Assembly (NCBI RefSeq): GCF_018380615.1
Contig: NZ_JAGYVZ010000008.1
Coordinates: 62,001 to 126,000 of the forward strand
Reading direction: 5' to 3'
Source: Flavobacterium psychroterrae
GTDB taxonomy: Bacteria; Bacteroidota; Bacteroidia; Flavobacteriales; Flavobacteriaceae
DNA length: 64,000 nucleotides
The translations under genes and the position numbers were made by a program. This document shows positions 18,657 to 27,677 of this stretch, one piece after another (position 1 is the first letter of the stretch; every line of letters begins with the position of its first letter). The notes under the pieces were generated by a model that was not told the DNA's origin, did not search any database, and saw only the letters and a list, made by a program, of their open reading frames with translations.

Positions 18657-20051
18657 ATGAAAGCAAATAAAATAATCTTATATATATTTTTCGCCGTGCT
18701 TTTTGCAAGTTGCGAAAATGAATTAGACATTGATCCTAAACAAACCGAAGATGCTTCGATCACATTAAGTACAGAAGCCGGAATAACCAATATACTTACC
18801 GGAACGTATGCACTGGCAGCAAATGGAAATGCGTATGGAGGAAGAATTTTAGTCTACGCCGATTTATTAGGAGTTACTGGCTCACTAAACACTACAGATC
18901 TTAGATGGAGAGGAACTTTTGGCGAATTGCGCCAAATGTATATCAAGAATATGCAATCTGACAATGTGATTATCGAAGGCACGTATTCAAGATGTTACGA
19001 GATAATTAATGCCGCAAATACGGTAATTGAAAACGTAGATAAAGTAAAAGACCCAACAAAACAAGCCACTATGATTGGTGAAGCCAGCTTTTTAAGATCA
19101 TTAGCTTATTTTGATTTGGTTCGCTTTTTTGCAAAACCGTACGTTAGCGGTCAGCCAAATACGCAATTGGGAATTGTGATTAGACCCAATGCAATTTATA
19201 ATTTTAATGTAGATCTTTCAAAAGAAAGAAGCACTGTTGACGAAGTTTATAAAGTGATTATCGATGGCTTAAATACTGCCTACACAAATTTGCCTGATGA
19301 AAATAGTTTTTATGCTGATAAATATGCCGCAAAGGCATTATTAGCAAGAGTTTATCTGCAACAAGGTAATTATGCTCAAGCGAGAGATGCTGCAAATGAT
19401 GTTATTGAAAATAGCGGACACGGATTATCAACAACTTATGCGGGCGCTTTTAATCATGACACAGACCAGACCGAAGATATCTTTTCGATACAAATCACAA
19501 AACAAACCGGATTAAATGATGCCAATACTTTTTATGAATCTGAAAGTAATGGAGGTCGTGGTGGAGATTTTTCTATCAGAGATCATTATCTAGAAAAATT
19601 CAGCGATCCGGATGACAGAGCAAATTTCAACTACGAAAATGATGCAAACGGCAGAATATTAACGTCTAAATTTACAAATCAATTTGCCAATATTGGACTT
19701 ATTCGTTTAGCAGAGATGTATTTAATCAGAGCTGAAGCCAATTTTATCGAAGGAACAGCTATTGGAAATACTCCGCTTGACGATATTAATATTATCAGAA
19801 CAAGAGCGAATGCAGATAATTTAGCGGCAGTTACAATTGATGATATTTTACTGGAACGAGAATTAGAACTGGGAATGGAAGGATTTTTAATTCATGATAT
19901 TAAAAGGACAAAACGTTCCATTGATATTAGTGAAGATGGAGACGAATCTGATTTGCTCCTTTATGATGCCAATAATCTTATATTCCCTATTCCGTTAAGT
20001 GAAACTGATGCGAACAAAAAAATTACTCAGAATCCTGGATATAGTAATTAA
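18657..20051 (+). CDS. SusD/RagB family surface lipoprotein
   Basis: This 464-residue protein has a lipoprotein signal peptide ending LFASC (Cys19 or so). The SusD fold is indicated by the EASFLRSLAYFDLVRFFAKP helix region and the C-terminal pattern LIFPIPLSETDANKKITQNPGY. It should form the ligand-binding lid of the SusC pore encoded 10 bases upstream. It is diverged from the SusD at 2580, so the two pairs probably bind different ligands. A strong bidirectional terminator follows the stop. Confidence 0.97.
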   Translation: MKANKIILYIFFAVLFASCENELDIDPKQTEDASITLSTEAGITNILTGTYALAANGNAYGGRILVYADLLGVTGSLNTTDLRWRGTFGELRQMYIKNMQSDNVIIEGTYSRCYEIINAANTVIENVDKVKDPTKQATMIGEASFLRSLAYFDLVRFFAKPYVSGQPNTQLGIVIRPNAIYNFNVDLSKERSTVDEVYKVIIDGLNTAYTNLPDENSFYADKYAAKALLARVYLQQGNYAQARDAANDVIENSGHGLSTTYAGAFNHDTDQTEDIFSIQITKQTGLNDANTFYESESNGGRGGDFSIRDHYLEKFSDPDDRANFNYENDANGRILTSKFTNQFANIGLIRLAEMYLIRAEANFIEGTAIGNTPLDDINIIRTRANADNLAAVTIDDILLERELELGMEGFLIHDIKRTKRSIDISEDGDESDLLLYDANNLIFPIPLSETDANKKITQNPGYSN

Positions 20052-20070
20052 GAAATAACCTAAAAAATAA

Positions 20071-20106
20071 AAAGCCATTCCGATCTTAACGGAATGGCTT
20101 TTTTTC
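20071..20106. terminator. Bidirectional intrinsic terminator
   Basis: The stem AAGCCATTCCG with CGGAATGGCTT is followed by a T-run on the plus strand and preceded by an A-run that serves as T-run on the minus strand. It separates the SusD gene from the converging DUF1810 gene. Confidence 0.92.
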
Positions 20107-20121
20107 TTTAAGAAATTGAAT

Positions 20122-20583
20122 TTATATTAATGCTTCAACAGCTGGCGACATTACTTGTGAATCGATCACAGACAAAGTAAGTTGGTCAGAATATCCTAAG
20201 AAAAAGGTATCCAATATTTCCTGAAATACAGGATGAGCTCCTTCAACCTGAGAAAACAAAGTCATTGAAGAACATAATTTACGAGCTCCTAAATCTCCTA
20301 AAATACCTTCGGCAGATTTTCTTTTAAAAGTCAATAAAAGTTGTGAAATCTCAATTAAATGTTTGGCTAAAATAGGATGATTAAGATATTCTTTAGCTTC
20401 ATTAAGATCAGCAATTGCATAATATTTTGAAATATTACTTGTTCCTAATCCTTTTATTTGCGGAAAAATAAACCACATCCAGTGTGTTTCTTTCTTTCCT
20501 TTTTTAATTTCAGCAATAGCAGTCAGATAAAGTTTATTCTGCGCATCTAAAAAACGTGTTATATCATTATTTGAGTAAGCCAT
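20122..20583 (-). CDS. DUF1810 family protein
   Basis: This 153-residue soluble protein carries the family hallmark WMWFIFPQIKGLGTSNISKYYAI near its N-terminal third and RKLCSSMTLFSQVEG later. DUF1810 proteins are small, widespread and of unknown function; older annotation sometimes calls them calpastatin by error. The length is usual for the family. It is a single gene transcribed toward the shared terminator and has no obvious link to its neighbours. Confidence 0.88.
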   Translation of the reverse strand: MAYSNNDITRFLDAQNKLYLTAIAEIKKGKKETHWMWFIFPQIKGLGTSNISKYYAIADLNEAKEYLNHPILAKHLIEISQLLLTFKRKSAEGILGDLGARKLCSSMTLFSQVEGAHPVFQEILDTFFLGYSDQLTLSVIDSQVMSPAVEALI

Positions 20584-20784
20584 TATTATTAGAGTTGTAT
20601 TTATAAAAATTAATAAAACTGTGTTTGTTGTGTTTTGCCTTTATTTGAAATTAAATAATCCATTTTTTCGAATCGATTTTATTTCGCTTTTATTCCTTTT
20701 TTAAAGACATTTCAAAACTACTTCTCAACTCAGCAAAAAATATTATAGAATTAATTGTGTTTGTTATATAATTTAGGGAATGGG

Positions 20785-20916
20785 TTTTCAGTTTGCAGTC
20801 TTAGTTTATAGTTTTCAGTCTCAGTCACAGTTTTTCAGTTTCTCAACTGTGACTGAAAACTGTGACTGAAAACTGTGACTGAAAACTGTGACTGAAAACT
20901 GAAACTGAAAACTGAC
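20785..20916. repeat. Tandem ACTG(T/A)GACTGAAA repeat with inverted half
   Basis: Short units of the form AACTGTGACTGAA repeat at least five times at the right. The left half holds inverted versions (TTTTCAGTCTCAGTCACAG). The same unit occurs in tandem at 55805 and 58620. It is non-coding and lies between converging-type gene ends; the rest of the 20584-20978 gap shows nothing else besides a terminator. Confidence 0.8.
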
Positions 20917-20923
20917 AAATAAC

Positions 20924-20956
20924 AAAAAAGCTGTTCATCCCTGAACAGCTTTTTTA
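20924..20956 (-). terminator. Intrinsic terminator of rocD
   Basis: The stem GCTGTTC/GAACAGC is flanked by A and T runs, so it works as a terminator for the minus-strand rocD ending at 20979. The T-run also exists on the plus strand. Confidence 0.88.
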
Positions 20957-20978
20957 TAGTTTTAAATAATTTAAAAAA

Positions 20979-22232
20979 TTAATCTCTGAAATCGTTTAAT
21001 GATTTCTCGATAATTTCAAGACACTCGTGAATTTGAGCTTCCGTCATTACTAATGGCGGTGCCAATCTAATTTTATTACCGTGAGTTGGTTTTGCTAATA
21101 ATCCGTTATCTCTAAATTTCAGGCAAATTTCCCATGCAAGATCTGAATCTTCTCCACAATTAATTACAATGGCATTTAATAAACCTTTTCCGCGAACTAG
21201 TGTAATTAGATTATTTCTTTCTGCAATTTCGTTTAAACCTTTTCTTAAAATGATTCCCAAACGTTCTGCATTTTCAGCCAGATTTTCCTCTTTAATTACT
21301 TCAAGTGCAGCAATTGCAACAGCCGCAGCAACAGGATTTCCGCCAAAAGTTGATCCGTGTTGACCTGGTTTAATCACATTCATAATTTCGTTATTGCACA
21401 AAACAGCCGAAACCGGATAAACTCCGCCAGAAATTGCTTTACCTAAAATTAAAATATCGGGCTGAACATTTTCATGATGAACCGCTAATAATTTTCCGGT
21501 ACGAGCAATTCCCGTTTGAACTTCATCAGCAATAAACAACACATTATGTTTTTCACACAATGCTTTTGCTTTCGCCAAATATCCTTCAGATGGGACATAA
21601 ACTCCTGCTTCTCCCTGAATTGGTTCAACCAAAAATCCAGCTATATTTTTTGATGATTCTAAAGCTTTTTCAAGAGCTTCAAGATTATCATATTCAATTT
21701 TTATAAATCCTTCTGTAAAAGGTCCGAAGTTTTTGCGGGCGCTTTCATCATTAGAAAATGAAATAATTGTCGTCGTTCTTCCGTGAAAATTATTCTCGCA
21801 AACAATAACCTGCGCCTGATTCTCCGGAATACCTTTTACTTCATAAGCCCATTTTCTACATACTTTAAGCGCAGTTTCAACAGCTTCCGCTCCGGTATTC
21901 ATTGGTAAAACTTTATCAAAACCAAAATACTTCGTCACAAACTCTTCATAATCACCTAATTTATCATTATAAAAAGCACGTGAAGTCAAGGTCAGTTTTT
22001 GCGACTGATCAATCATTGCTTTCACAATTTTTGGGTGGCAATGTCCTTGATTTACAGCAGAATAAGCGGATAAAAAATCATAATATTTTTTTCCGTCTAC
22101 ATCCCAAACATATACACCTTCTCCTCTTTCTAACACAACAGGAAGTGGATGATAATTATGAGCTCCGTATTTATTTTCTTTTTCAATCAAAACTTCTGAT
22201 TTTGACGAAAGGGATTTTTCAGTTTGAATCAT
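20979..22232 (-). CDS. rocD: Ornithine--oxo-acid aminotransferase
   Basis: This 417-residue class III PLP-dependent aminotransferase matches ornithine delta-aminotransferase. It has the N-terminal [18 protein letters not shown] signature, [18 protein letters not shown], the PLP-lysine region [16 protein letters not shown] and [16 protein letters not shown]. It transfers the delta-amino group of ornithine to 2-oxoglutarate, giving glutamate semialdehyde and glutamate in arginine and ornithine breakdown. The length is usual. A TAnnTTTG-type -7 box and a perfect 16-bp inverted repeat lie just upstream. An Lrp/AsnC regulator gene lies divergently beyond a repeat-rich gap, and a cyanophycinase follows that, giving an arginine theme. 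Confidence 0.96.
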   Translation of the reverse strand: MIQTEKSLSSKSEVLIEKENKYGAHNYHPLPVVLERGEGVYVWDVDGKKYYDFLSAYSAVNQGHCHPKIVKAMIDQSQKLTLTSRAFYNDKLGDYEEFVTKYFGFDKVLPMNTGAEAVETALKVCRKWAYEVKGIPENQAQVIVCENNFHGRTTTIISFSNDESARKNFGPFTEGFIKIEYDNLEALEKALESSKNIAGFLVEPIQGEAGVYVPSEGYLAKAKALCEKHNVLFIADEVQTGIARTGKLLAVHHENVQPDILILGKAISGGVYPVSAVLCNNEIMNVIKPGQHGSTFGGNPVAAAVAIAALEVIKEENLAENAERLGIILRKGLNEIAERNNLITLVRGKGLLNAIVINCGEDSDLAWEICLKFRDNGLLAKPTHGNKIRLAPPLVMTEAQIHECLEIIEKSLNDFRD

Positions 22233-22251
22233 GATATGTGTATTTAAAGTG

Positions 22252-22259
22252 CAAAAGTA
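22252..22259 (-). promoter_or_regulatory. Candidate -7 promoter box of rocD
   Basis: Read on the minus strand this is TACTTTTG, matching the Bacteroidota TAnnTTTG box. It lies 20-27 bases upstream of the rocD ATG. No good TTG -33 box is found at the usual distance, which would fit a promoter that needs an activator. Confidence 0.5.
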
Positions 22260-22293
22260 TTAAAAATTATTATATATAAGACTAAATTATATA

Positions 22294-22329
22294 TTTTTGA
22301 CTTTTAAAATGATTTTTAAAAGTCAAAAA
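22294..22329. promoter_or_regulatory. Perfect 16-bp inverted repeat, candidate operator of rocD
   Basis: The arms TTTTTGACTTTTAAAA and TTTTAAAAGTCAAAAA are exact inverted copies around a 4-base spacer. It sits about 35 bases upstream of the -7 box, a typical activator position. An AT-rich palindrome fits an Lrp/AsnC-type site, and such a regulator is encoded at 23103. Confidence 0.6.
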
Positions 22330-22440
22330 CACCAAATAATCAATTAAAAATAATAAATTCAACTTTAATGAAATATAGATTTTTTGATGTTTATTTAAAA
22401 ATAATTACTTTTATAAATTGTGAAATTTTTCGGTTGAATT

Positions 22441-22783
22441 GGTGTAGTCCCTACGGGACAAAATTATGTGGGGGTATTTGATTTTTTTCTACCAACATTT
22501 AATTCCTAACGGAATATTTTAGAATTAAATGTTGAGAATGTTGTACGGCAAATTTTGATAACAGAATCGAAAAACAAAATATGCATATTTTACAAAAAAA
22601 ATATCCATTAACGAAAAATATTCCGTTAGGAATTAAATGTTGGTAGATAAATGAATTACCGATTTAGTAAAATGTTCCGTAGGAACTATACATTTTCACC
22701 AAGAAAAATCATTAAATTACAACACAATTTAAACGAATAAATAAATTTGCCAAAAATATTCCGTTAGGAATTAAATGTTGGTA
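22441..22783. repeat. Cluster of dispersed palindromic repeats
   Basis: Units of the form ATTCCGTTAGGAATTAAATG followed by TTGGTA occur at about 22618 and 22758. An inverted form occurs at about 22491, and related GTCCCTACGGGAC and GTTCCGTAGGAACTA pieces also lie here. It is typical flavobacterial intergenic repeat DNA without coding content and fills much of the 870-base gap. Confidence 0.75.
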
Positions 22784-22843
22784 ATAAGTTAAGAAAAAAT
22801 TAATAATGTTATGCCGAATAAATCTCTCGTCAAATCGCAGAAG

Positions 22844-23013
22844 TTTGTCATTTCTACGGAGGAGACCCTAGCGATATCGAACAGACAAAGTAAATAACAC
22901 GAGAAACTTCGTACCTAAATTTGCCAATCTTTGTCGACTAAGTTATGTGATTTCTCCTCCGTCGAAATGACAATATTGTGTTTAAACTTTGCGTCTTAGC
23001 GCCTTTGCGAGAT
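22844..23013. repeat. Family B inverted-repeat element plus a GCGCCTTTGCGAGATT half element
   Basis: The arms TTTGTCATTTCTACGGAGGAG and CTCCTCCGTCGAAATGACAA bracket about 90 bases (22844-22973). A half copy of the CTTAGCGCCTTTGCGAGATT repeat, whose full inverted pair is at 62726-62850, follows at 22990-23013. Confidence 0.7.
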
Positions 23014-23102
23014 TAATTTTATTTTCTAAAAGCTTAACTTAATGACATATCCTTTAGGAAATACATATATAAAAACATTAAATCACCACACAATTATAAA
23101 GA

Positions 23103-23555
23103 ATGGAAATATTAGACGAATTTGATATTAGCATCATAAAAGAATTAGAAAAAGATGGAAGAATGGCTTTCTCTGCAATTGCTGCTAATTTAAAAATATC
23201 AAACACTATGGTGCATCAGCGCATTAATCGAATGATTGATCAAGGCGTTATTAGTGGAATTAAACCTATTATTCAGGAAAAGAAAATTGGTTATGACTGG
23301 GCTTCGTTTACCGGAATCACCTTAAATAAAGATTCTGATTCTGACCGAATTATCGAGGCTTTAAAAGATATTCCTGAAATTACTGAATGTTATTTTGTAA
23401 CGGGTTCCTTCACATTATACATTAAAATCATTGCAACAAATCACGAACATATGCGACGAATTCTTTACGAAAAAATCGACAGTATTCCTGGCATTGCAAA
23501 AACCGATTCGATTATTGAATTAGGTTGTGCTTTTAAGCGAAATATTACATTGTAA
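23103..23555 (+). CDS. Lrp/AsnC family transcriptional regulator
   Basis: This 150-residue protein has an N-terminal winged helix-turn-helix (about residues 1-60; KDGRMAFSAIAANLKISNTM) and a C-terminal RAM/ligand-binding domain (about 65-145) with the TECYFVTGSFTLYIK strand pattern. Lrp/AsnC proteins form octamers or dimers that sense amino acids and bind AT-rich palindromes. It is divergent from rocD, and a perfect palindrome lies in the rocD control region, so regulation of ornithine or arginine breakdown is a reasonable inference. The long repeat-filled gap between the two genes weakens the link. No ligand can be assigned from sequence. Confidence 0.93.
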   Translation: MEILDEFDISIIKELEKDGRMAFSAIAANLKISNTMVHQRINRMIDQGVISGIKPIIQEKKIGYDWASFTGITLNKDSDSDRIIEALKDIPEITECYFVTGSFTLYIKIIATNHEHMRRILYEKIDSIPGIAKTDSIIELGCAFKRNITL

Positions 23556-23565
23556 ATATAATTTG

Positions 23566-23697
23566 AACACATAGAAACATAGTTTTTAGCACTTAAAAAA
23601 GGCGTTTAGCTTAAAATAAAACGCATAGCTATGTGATAAATCATGATTTTTTTGAAACCTTTTTAGATTAAATCTTAAGTCTATGTTTCTATTTGCT
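23566..23697. repeat. Dispersed inverted-repeat element, family A (copy 2)
   Basis: It starts AACACATAGAAACATAG, has an inner GGCGTTT and CATAGCTATGTG centre and ends CTATGTTTCTATTTG. It matches the copy at 8920 in layout and length. Confidence 0.72.
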
Positions 23698-23740
23698 TAT
23701 TTTTTTTGACCAATAATTTTAAATTAATCAATCTTACTAT

Positions 23741-24604
23741 ATGAAGAATAACTTTATTTTCAGATTTTCTTTTTCTAAAATTATAATCCTTGTATTGATA
23801 TTGATTAGTAGTTTTTTAAATGCCCAAACTCCAAAAGGAAAACTATTTATTATTGGTGGCGGAAATCGCTCTGATGAATTAATGAAACAAGTTTTAAGCA
23901 TTGCCGAGTTGTCTAAAAAAGATTATATCTTGGTTTTACCCATGTCAAGCGAGCAACCGGATAGTTCGTTTATATTTTTTAAAACTCAAATGGTAAAATT
24001 AACGTTAAACCCAATTGTGATGCTTAATTTTAATCGTGAAACCACTCAAAACAAAACTTTAGCAGATTCTGTACAAAAAGCAAAACTCATTTTTATAACT
24101 GGCGGCGATCAGGTTCGGTTTATGAATTTGGTTCAAAATACTCCCGTAAAAACAGCGATACAAAAAGCTTATGAAAACGGAAGCACAATTTCCGGAACTA
24201 GCGCGGGAGCAGCTGTAATGTCAGAGAAAATGATCACAGGAAATCAGAAATTACAAAAACAATATTCGGGAACTTTTGACAATATCCGGTATGATAATCT
24301 GGAAACATCTGAAGGTTTAGGGCTTATAAAAACCGCTATTATTGATCAGCATTTTTTAAAGAGAAATCGTTACAATCGGTTGCTTTCTGCTTTAGTTGAA
24401 TTTCCTGCTTTAACCGGAATTGGAATCGATGAAAGTACTGCAATTATCGTACGAAACAATCAAATTGAAGTTGCCGGAGAAAGCGAAGTAATTGTCGTTA
24501 AAAACCCAAAAGGAATTCTGAAAGCCAATAATAATAATTTAGTTTCGATCGAAAATCTTCAAATGAGTATTTATACCGCTGGACAAAAATTTAATATCAA
24601 ATAA
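23741..24604 (+). CDS. Exported cyanophycinase-like peptidase (S51 family)
   Basis: This 287-residue protein has a signal peptide ending near residue 29 (FLNAQ). The S51 fold is shown by KLFIIGGG at the start of the mature part, FITGGDQVRFM, the nucleophile elbow SGTSAGAAVMSE with the catalytic serine, and IIDQHFLKRNR. Cyanophycinases cut the arginine-aspartate polymer cyanophycin into beta-Asp-Arg dipeptides; exported forms act on external polymer. The acylase gene starts 2 bases after its stop, so the two are co-translated. With rocD and the AsnC regulator nearby, use of external arginine-rich material is a consistent inference. Other S51 peptidase roles remain possible. Confidence 0.9.
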   Translation: MKNNFIFRFSFSKIIILVLILISSFLNAQTPKGKLFIIGGGNRSDELMKQVLSIAELSKKDYILVLPMSSEQPDSSFIFFKTQMVKLTLNPIVMLNFNRETTQNKTLADSVQKAKLIFITGGDQVRFMNLVQNTPVKTAIQKAYENGSTISGTSAGAAVMSEKMITGNQKLQKQYSGTFDNIRYDNLETSEGLGLIKTAIIDQHFLKRNRYNRLLSALVEFPALTGIGIDESTAIIVRNNQIEVAGESEVIVVKNPKGILKANNNNLVSIENLQMSIYTAGQKFNIK

Positions 24605-24606
24605 AC

Positions 24607-26805
24607 ATGTTCGATTACAAAATATTAAAACTAACGCTTTTTGTTTGTTGCATTAATTTTCAGATATCTGCACAAAAAACAAATGTAAAAGAAGTCAATC
24701 GTTTAGAGAAATTAGCGCAGCAAGTTTCAATAATTCGGGATAAATGGGGAATTCCGCATGTTTATGGAAAAACCGATGCCGATGCAGTTTTCGGATTATT
24801 ATATGCGCAATGTGAAGACGATTTTAAACGAATTGAAATGAATTATATTGAAAAACTTGGTCGCCTTTCAGAAATAAAAGGACAATCGGTTTTATACAAT
24901 GATTTAGAAATTCGTCTTTTAATTGATACCGAAGAAGCAAAATCAGATTATAAAAAAGCACCGCTTTGGCTCAAAAAACTTTTAAACAGTTACGCCGATG
25001 CGATTAACTTTTATTTATACAAACATCCGGAAATAAAACCGGTACTTTTAACGCATTTTGAACCGTGGTTTCCGTTGCTTTGGACAGATGGAAGTATTGG
25101 TGCCATAAGTACTGCTGATCTTTCGACCGGAGAATTAAAAGCTTTTTATTCCGGAAATAATGATAAAGTCGCATATGTAGAAAGAGAAAAAAATGTTCAG
25201 ACAGGCTCAAATGGTTTCGCTTTTGCGCCTTCAAAAACAGCTGATGGAAATGCCATTTTATACATTAATCCGCATACTACTTTTTACTTTAGACCCGAAG
25301 TTCAAATTACAAGTGACGAAGGTTTAAATGTTTACGGAGCCGTAACCTGGGGTCAATTTTTTATTTACCAGGGTTTTAATGAAAATTGCGGATGGATGCA
25401 TACCTCATCAAATGTAGATGTTGCCGATATATACGCTGAAAAAATCACAAACAAAAACGGAAAATTATTTTATGAATTCGATAAAAAACTTTTACCAGTT
25501 ATCGAAAAAGAAATCACGATAAATTATACAGAAAACGGGAAATTAATTCCGAAGAAATTCAAAACGTATTTTACCAATAACGGACCAATCATGGCAAAAC
25601 GTGATGGAAAATGGATTAGTTTAAAATCGAATAATCGTTCTATGACCAGTTTGATTCAGAGTTGGGTCAGAACAAAATCTACCAGTTTTGATGAGTATAA
25701 AAAAGCGATGGATTTAAAAGCGAATACCTCTAATAATACGGTTTACGCAGACAGCAAAGGAAATATTGCCTATTGGCATGGCAATTTTATCCCGATAAGA
25801 GATAAAACTTTGAATTGGTCAAAAGTTATTGACGGCTCAATTTCATCAACACAATGGCAAGGTTTGCATGAAGTTAACGAAACGGTTCATATTTATAATC
25901 CGGTAAATGGCTGGTTGCAAAACTGTAATTCGACACCCTATTCTATCGCTGGAGAAAATAGTCCAAAAAGAGAAAATTACTTGCCTTATATGGCACCGGA
26001 TGGTGAAAACTTTAGAGGAATTAATGCAGTTCGGATTTTTAGTAAAGGAGAAAAATATACTTTAGACAAAGTAATCGCGGATGGTTATGATACTAAATTA
26101 TCAATTTTTGAAATTTTGATTCCGAGTTTAATTACTGCTTTCGAAAAAAACATTAAATCCACAGATCCGGAATATGGGGAATTAATTGAACCAATTTCTA
26201 TTTTAAAAAATTGGGATTATTATGCCAAAGAAAATTCGGTGGCAACCACATTAGCAGTTGAATGGGCGTATAAATTAGATCCAATTATCTTAAAAGCATA
26301 TATTGATGAAGGGGAATTAGATCAGGTTGAAAACACTAAAAAATTTGCTAAAAACGCAACTGTAAAACAATTAATTCCACAATTACAAGAAGTTATAAAA
26401 GATTTAAATTTAAAATGGGGAACATGGAAAATAGCCTGGGGAGAAATAAACCGTTTCCAGCGTTCCAGCGGCGATATCGATTTGAAATATGACGATTCTC
26501 AACCTAGTTTACCAATTGCTTTTGGTCCGGGTTCCTGGGGAAGTTTGCCTTCTTTTAAAAGCAATTATCAAAACGGCTCAAAAAAGCGTTACGGGTATAA
26601 TGGCAATAGTTTTGTTTGTGCGGTAGAATTTGGTCCAAAAATAAAAGCCAAATCATTATTAGCAGGCGGAAATAGCGGCGATTTAAATTCAAAACATTTT
26701 ACAGATCAGGCAGAAATGTATCAAAAAGGACAATTTAAAGATGTTTTATTTTATAAGGAAGATGTAATTAAAAATGCTGAAAAAACATATCATCCCGGTG
26801 AATAA
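24607..26805 (+). CDS. Exported penicillin acylase family hydrolase (S45)
   Basis: This 732-residue Ntn-hydrolase has a signal peptide ending FQISAQ. It shows the family start IIRDKWGIPHVYGKTDADA with GLLYAQCEDDF, then a spacer peptide and TGSNGFAFAPSKTADGNAI, where Ser201 is the expected N-terminal nucleophile after self-cleavage. INPHTTFYFRP and the later asparagine-rich catalytic region follow. The precursor would mature into alpha and beta subunits in the periplasm. Members cleave amides such as penicillins, acyl-homoserine lactones or acyl peptides; the substrate here is unknown. It is tightly coupled to the cyanophycinase gene (2-base gap), so a peptide-amide substrate is plausible. A terminator follows. 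Confidence 0.92.
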   Translation: MFDYKILKLTLFVCCINFQISAQKTNVKEVNRLEKLAQQVSIIRDKWGIPHVYGKTDADAVFGLLYAQCEDDFKRIEMNYIEKLGRLSEIKGQSVLYNDLEIRLLIDTEEAKSDYKKAPLWLKKLLNSYADAINFYLYKHPEIKPVLLTHFEPWFPLLWTDGSIGAISTADLSTGELKAFYSGNNDKVAYVEREKNVQTGSNGFAFAPSKTADGNAILYINPHTTFYFRPEVQITSDEGLNVYGAVTWGQFFIYQGFNENCGWMHTSSNVDVADIYAEKITNKNGKLFYEFDKKLLPVIEKEITINYTENGKLIPKKFKTYFTNNGPIMAKRDGKWISLKSNNRSMTSLIQSWVRTKSTSFDEYKKAMDLKANTSNNTVYADSKGNIAYWHGNFIPIRDKTLNWSKVIDGSISSTQWQGLHEVNETVHIYNPVNGWLQNCNSTPYSIAGENSPKRENYLPYMAPDGENFRGINAVRIFSKGEKYTLDKVIADGYDTKLSIFEILIPSLITAFEKNIKSTDPEYGELIEPISILKNWDYYAKENSVATTLAVEWAYKLDPIILKAYIDEGELDQVENTKKFAKNATVKQLIPQLQEVIKDLNLKWGTWKIAWGEINRFQRSSGDIDLKYDDSQPSLPIAFGPGSWGSLPSFKSNYQNGSKKRYGYNGNSFVCAVEFGPKIKAKSLLAGGNSGDLNSKHFTDQAEMYQKGQFKDVLFYKEDVIKNAEKTYHPGE

Positions 26806-26828
26806 TTTTTAGCTTATAAATAACCCCG

Positions 26829-26862
26829 AAACCTCGCAAGAAATATATTTTGAGGTTTTTTT
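26829..26862 (+). terminator. Intrinsic terminator of the cyanophycinase-acylase operon
   Basis: A 7-bp stem AAACCTC/GAGGTTT with a 16-base loop runs into a T-tract, 24 bases after the acylase stop. Confidence 0.75.
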
Positions 26863-26903
26863 CTAACATAATATTTCTGATATTTGTTTAAAATTGTATT
26901 ACT

Positions 26904-27677
26904 ATGAAAAATTCGGCTCTACTTCTATTTGCTACCATATTGTTTTCTAACACTATAAGTGCACAATTAAAAACTGTAAAATATACTGACGGTGCTCAGG
27001 CATTAAACGGTTTGTTTGTAAAATCAGCTAAAAAAAGCAGTCAAAATCCTGGTATTTTACTTTTACCGGCATGGCTTGGAATTGACAAAGCCTCAAAAGA
27101 TATTGCCGAAAATTTATCTAAACTAGGTTATAATGTTTTCATCGCTGACATTTATGGCGAAGGAAATTACCCAACAAATACTACCGAAGCCGGAAAACAA
27201 GCCGGATATTACAAAAAAAATCACGAAATCTATCAAAAACGTATTAACGCAGCTTTGCAGGAATTAGTAAAATATGGAGCAAATGCTGATAATATTGTAG
27301 CTATTGGATATTGTTTTGGAGGAACGGGAGTTCTTGAAGCAGCCCGCGGACATTTGAATGTAAAAGGTGTGGCGTCCTTTCATGGTGGTTTAGGCAAAGA
27401 TGCTGCTCGTCCTGTTGAACCAATTACTGCTAAAGTTTTAGTTTGCCATGGTGCTGATGATCCGTTTGAATCTAAGGAAGAAATTACTGCCTTTCAACAA
27501 GAAATGCGTGATTCTAAAGCTGATTGGCAAATGATTTATTATGCAAATTCAGTGCATTCTTTTACAAATCCTGAAGCTGGAAACGACAATTCAAAAGGTG
27601 CAGCGTATAACGCAGTTGCAGCAAAAAGATCATTTGAGCATTTGCAGCTTTTCCTGAATGAGGTTTTGAAAAAATAA
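26904..27677 (+). CDS. Exported dienelactone hydrolase family protein
   Basis: This 257-residue alpha/beta hydrolase has a signal peptide ending TISAQ. The nucleophile elbow is GYCFGG, with cysteine as in dienelactone hydrolases, and the acid and base are suggested by HGADDPF and SVHSFTNPEAG. The domain covers nearly the whole mature chain. True dienelactone hydrolases act in chlorocatechol breakdown, but exported bacterial relatives are mostly uncharacterised esterases, so I give no substrate. It is a single gene between a terminator and an 88-base tandem repeat that starts right at its stop codon. Confidence 0.92.
   Translation: MKNSALLLFATILFSNTISAQLKTVKYTDGAQALNGLFVKSAKKSSQNPGILLLPAWLGIDKASKDIAENLSKLGYNVFIADIYGEGNYPTNTTEAGKQAGYYKKNHEIYQKRINAALQELVKYGANADNIVAIGYCFGGTGVLEAARGHLNVKGVASFHGGLGKDAARPVEPITAKVLVCHGADDPFESKEEITAFQQEMRDSKADWQMIYYANSVHSFTNPEAGNDNSKGAAYNAVAAKRSFEHLQLFLNEVLKK

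Noticed and set aside
1..20051. Ordinary sulfated-polysaccharide utilisation locus
   Set aside because: No glycoside hydrolase, lyase or carbohydrate esterase is visible in the whole block, although genes left of base 1 cannot be seen.
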